IMG/VR virus record: IMGVR_UViG_3300031565_000132
Coordinates: 1 to 39,552 of that record
Origin: a virus
Reading direction: 5' to 3' (one strand)
DNA: 39,552 bases
The notes under the pieces were generated by a model, which searched no databases, was not told the DNA's origin, and worked only from the letters and a program-made list of their open reading frames with translations. Shown here one piece after another: positions 38,796-39,552 of this stretch; within the stretch, counting starts at the first letter, position 1; the number at the start of each line of letters is the position of its first letter. A program made the translations under genes and the position numbers.

Positions 38796-39552
38796 ATGCC
38801 GCCACAGCAAGCGCCGCGTCCGACGCCCGAAGACGCCTATCGCCAAACCGAGAGTGCGGAACCGCCACGTCGCACCCCCTTCGCGGATGGCGAGCGGATG
38901 CTCGCGCAGATCCGCGCGCGCAGAGCCGGGAAGGCGGGCGCGCCTGAACCGTCAGGGTGGGACCGCCTCGGGAAAGGTGCGAAGGCCGTCGCCACGGGGG
39001 TCAAGAACGTCGGGGTGGGGTTGGCGGAGTTCGCGGGGACGGCCGCCTACGAAGCCAGCCCCCTCGGCCTTTACGGGATCATGTCAGGCCGGGAGAAGTC
39101 GTCTATCTGGGAAGGGACGAAGGACGTCGTCCGCTCGGACATCGAGAAGCACAACAAGGCGACGGGCCTGGTCGAGCGCGCCGGTCGTGCCGCCGCCATC
39201 GTACCGGACGTCTTGTCGGGTGGTGCTGTCACGCGAGCGGGTGAAGAGATTGCCGCGGCGTACACGCCAGGCGAGCGTGGGAACGAGCCGGGGTTGGGTG
39301 CGTCGGACATCTTCGACCTGAAGAACTACGATGAAGAGGCCTTGGGTCGGGTGCTTGGGGAAGTGGGCACGCTGGGGGCGATCCCCTTCGCCGCGAAGGC
39401 CGTCAAGGCTCGCCTGAAGGCTCGAGGCGCGGCGGCAGCGCCAGGGGCAGGGCCGGTACCGCCGCCAGGGCCGCCCCCTGGCCCCACGGCTGCCCCCGGT
39501 GGGGCCACTGGGCCCGGTGGTCCTAGCGCCGGCCCAGCAGGTGCCAGGGGCG
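38796..39552 (+). CDS. Internal-virion-like protein, 3' end cut by window
   Basis: The ATG at 38796 lies three bases after the preceding stop, and the frame stays open to the window end (252 codons). The N-terminus is basic and Pro-rich. Residues about 60-110 include a Gly/Ala-rich amphipathic stretch (A-K-A-V-A-T-G-V-K-N-V-G-V-G-L). Residues about 125-150 form a helix (V-E-R-A-G-R-A-A-A-I-V-P), and a Pro/Gly/Ala tail follows. It is probably a very large ejected protein continuing beyond the window. Such proteins often carry lysozyme or polyvalent domains later, which cannot be seen here. Confidence 0.65.
   Translation, partial: MPPQQAPRPTPEDAYRQTESAEPPRRTPFADGERMLAQIRARRAGKAGAPEPSGWDRLGKGAKAVATGVKNVGVGLAEFAGTAAYEASPLGLYGIMSGREKSSIWEGTKDVVRSDIEKHNKATGLVERAGRAAAIVPDVLSGGAVTRAGEEIAAAYTPGERGNEPGLGASDIFDLKNYDEEALGRVLGEVGTLGAIPFAAKAVKARLKARGAAAAPGAGPVPPPGPPPGPTAAPGGATGPGGPSAGPAGARG

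Overview
This window is a stretch of a GC-rich tailed-phage genome (or prophage carrying its late region). Every gene I accept lies on the + strand, and most neighbours overlap by 1-14 bases or are separated by fewer than 50. The recognisable proteins are virion and lysis proteins: an M15 peptidase with holin-like membrane proteins, a terminase, a portal, a scaffold, a capsid, connector-like proteins, very large repeat-built tail proteins and internal-virion-type proteins. There is no tape-measure protein, tail-tube protein or frameshifted tail chaperone pair. Together with the large portal and the adaptor-like proteins, this points to a short-tailed (podovirus-like) virion. No integrase, polymerase, repressor, tRNA or CRISPR is visible, so the replication module must lie outside the window. 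Both ends cut through genes. The host is unknown. A small secreted HEANP-type membrane protein resembles proteins I associate with soil Acidobacteria, which is only a weak hint.

Layout: 1-3.3 kb holds small unknown genes, a proline-hinged putative hydrolase and a small-terminase-like protein with a DnaJ-type zinc site. 3.3-4.8 kb is a lysis cassette (M15 endolysin, two holin-like proteins, a small protein with an outer-membrane-like C-terminus). 4.8-7.0 kb encodes the large terminase, split into an ATPase ORF and a nuclease ORF. 7.0-10.3 kb holds small proteins and the portal. 10.24-10.36 kb contains a promoter-like sequence and a very strong intrinsic terminator, which together may define a small RNA. 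10.4-14.0 kb carries small basic proteins, scaffold, major capsid and capsid-associated proteins. 14.0-16.3 kb has a connector-like protein and small virion-type proteins, including a zinc-ribbon protein.

16.3-30.1 kb is a block of host-interaction proteins. It includes a LamG-like protein, a threefold-repeat protein, a 1812-residue protein built from about 29 degenerate W-x-P-x-Y-P-D units, a multidomain protein with a PPC-like domain and a probable beta-propeller, and a tail-fibre-like protein with an apparent signal peptide. 30.1-35.5 kb encodes two more connector-like proteins and a 1349-residue tail protein ending in four repeated modules. 35.5-39.5 kb has a fibre-like coiled protein, a GNAT-like acetyltransferase and three Gly/Pro/Ala-rich proteins that look like ejected internal virion proteins; the last runs off the window.

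The most unusual content is the W-x-P-x-Y-P-D repeat protein, whose motif also appears at the C-terminal ends of the two preceding genes. Next come the split terminase, the candidate small RNA between portal and scaffold, and the signal peptides on virion-locus proteins. All functional calls rest on reading motifs by eye; no database search was possible.
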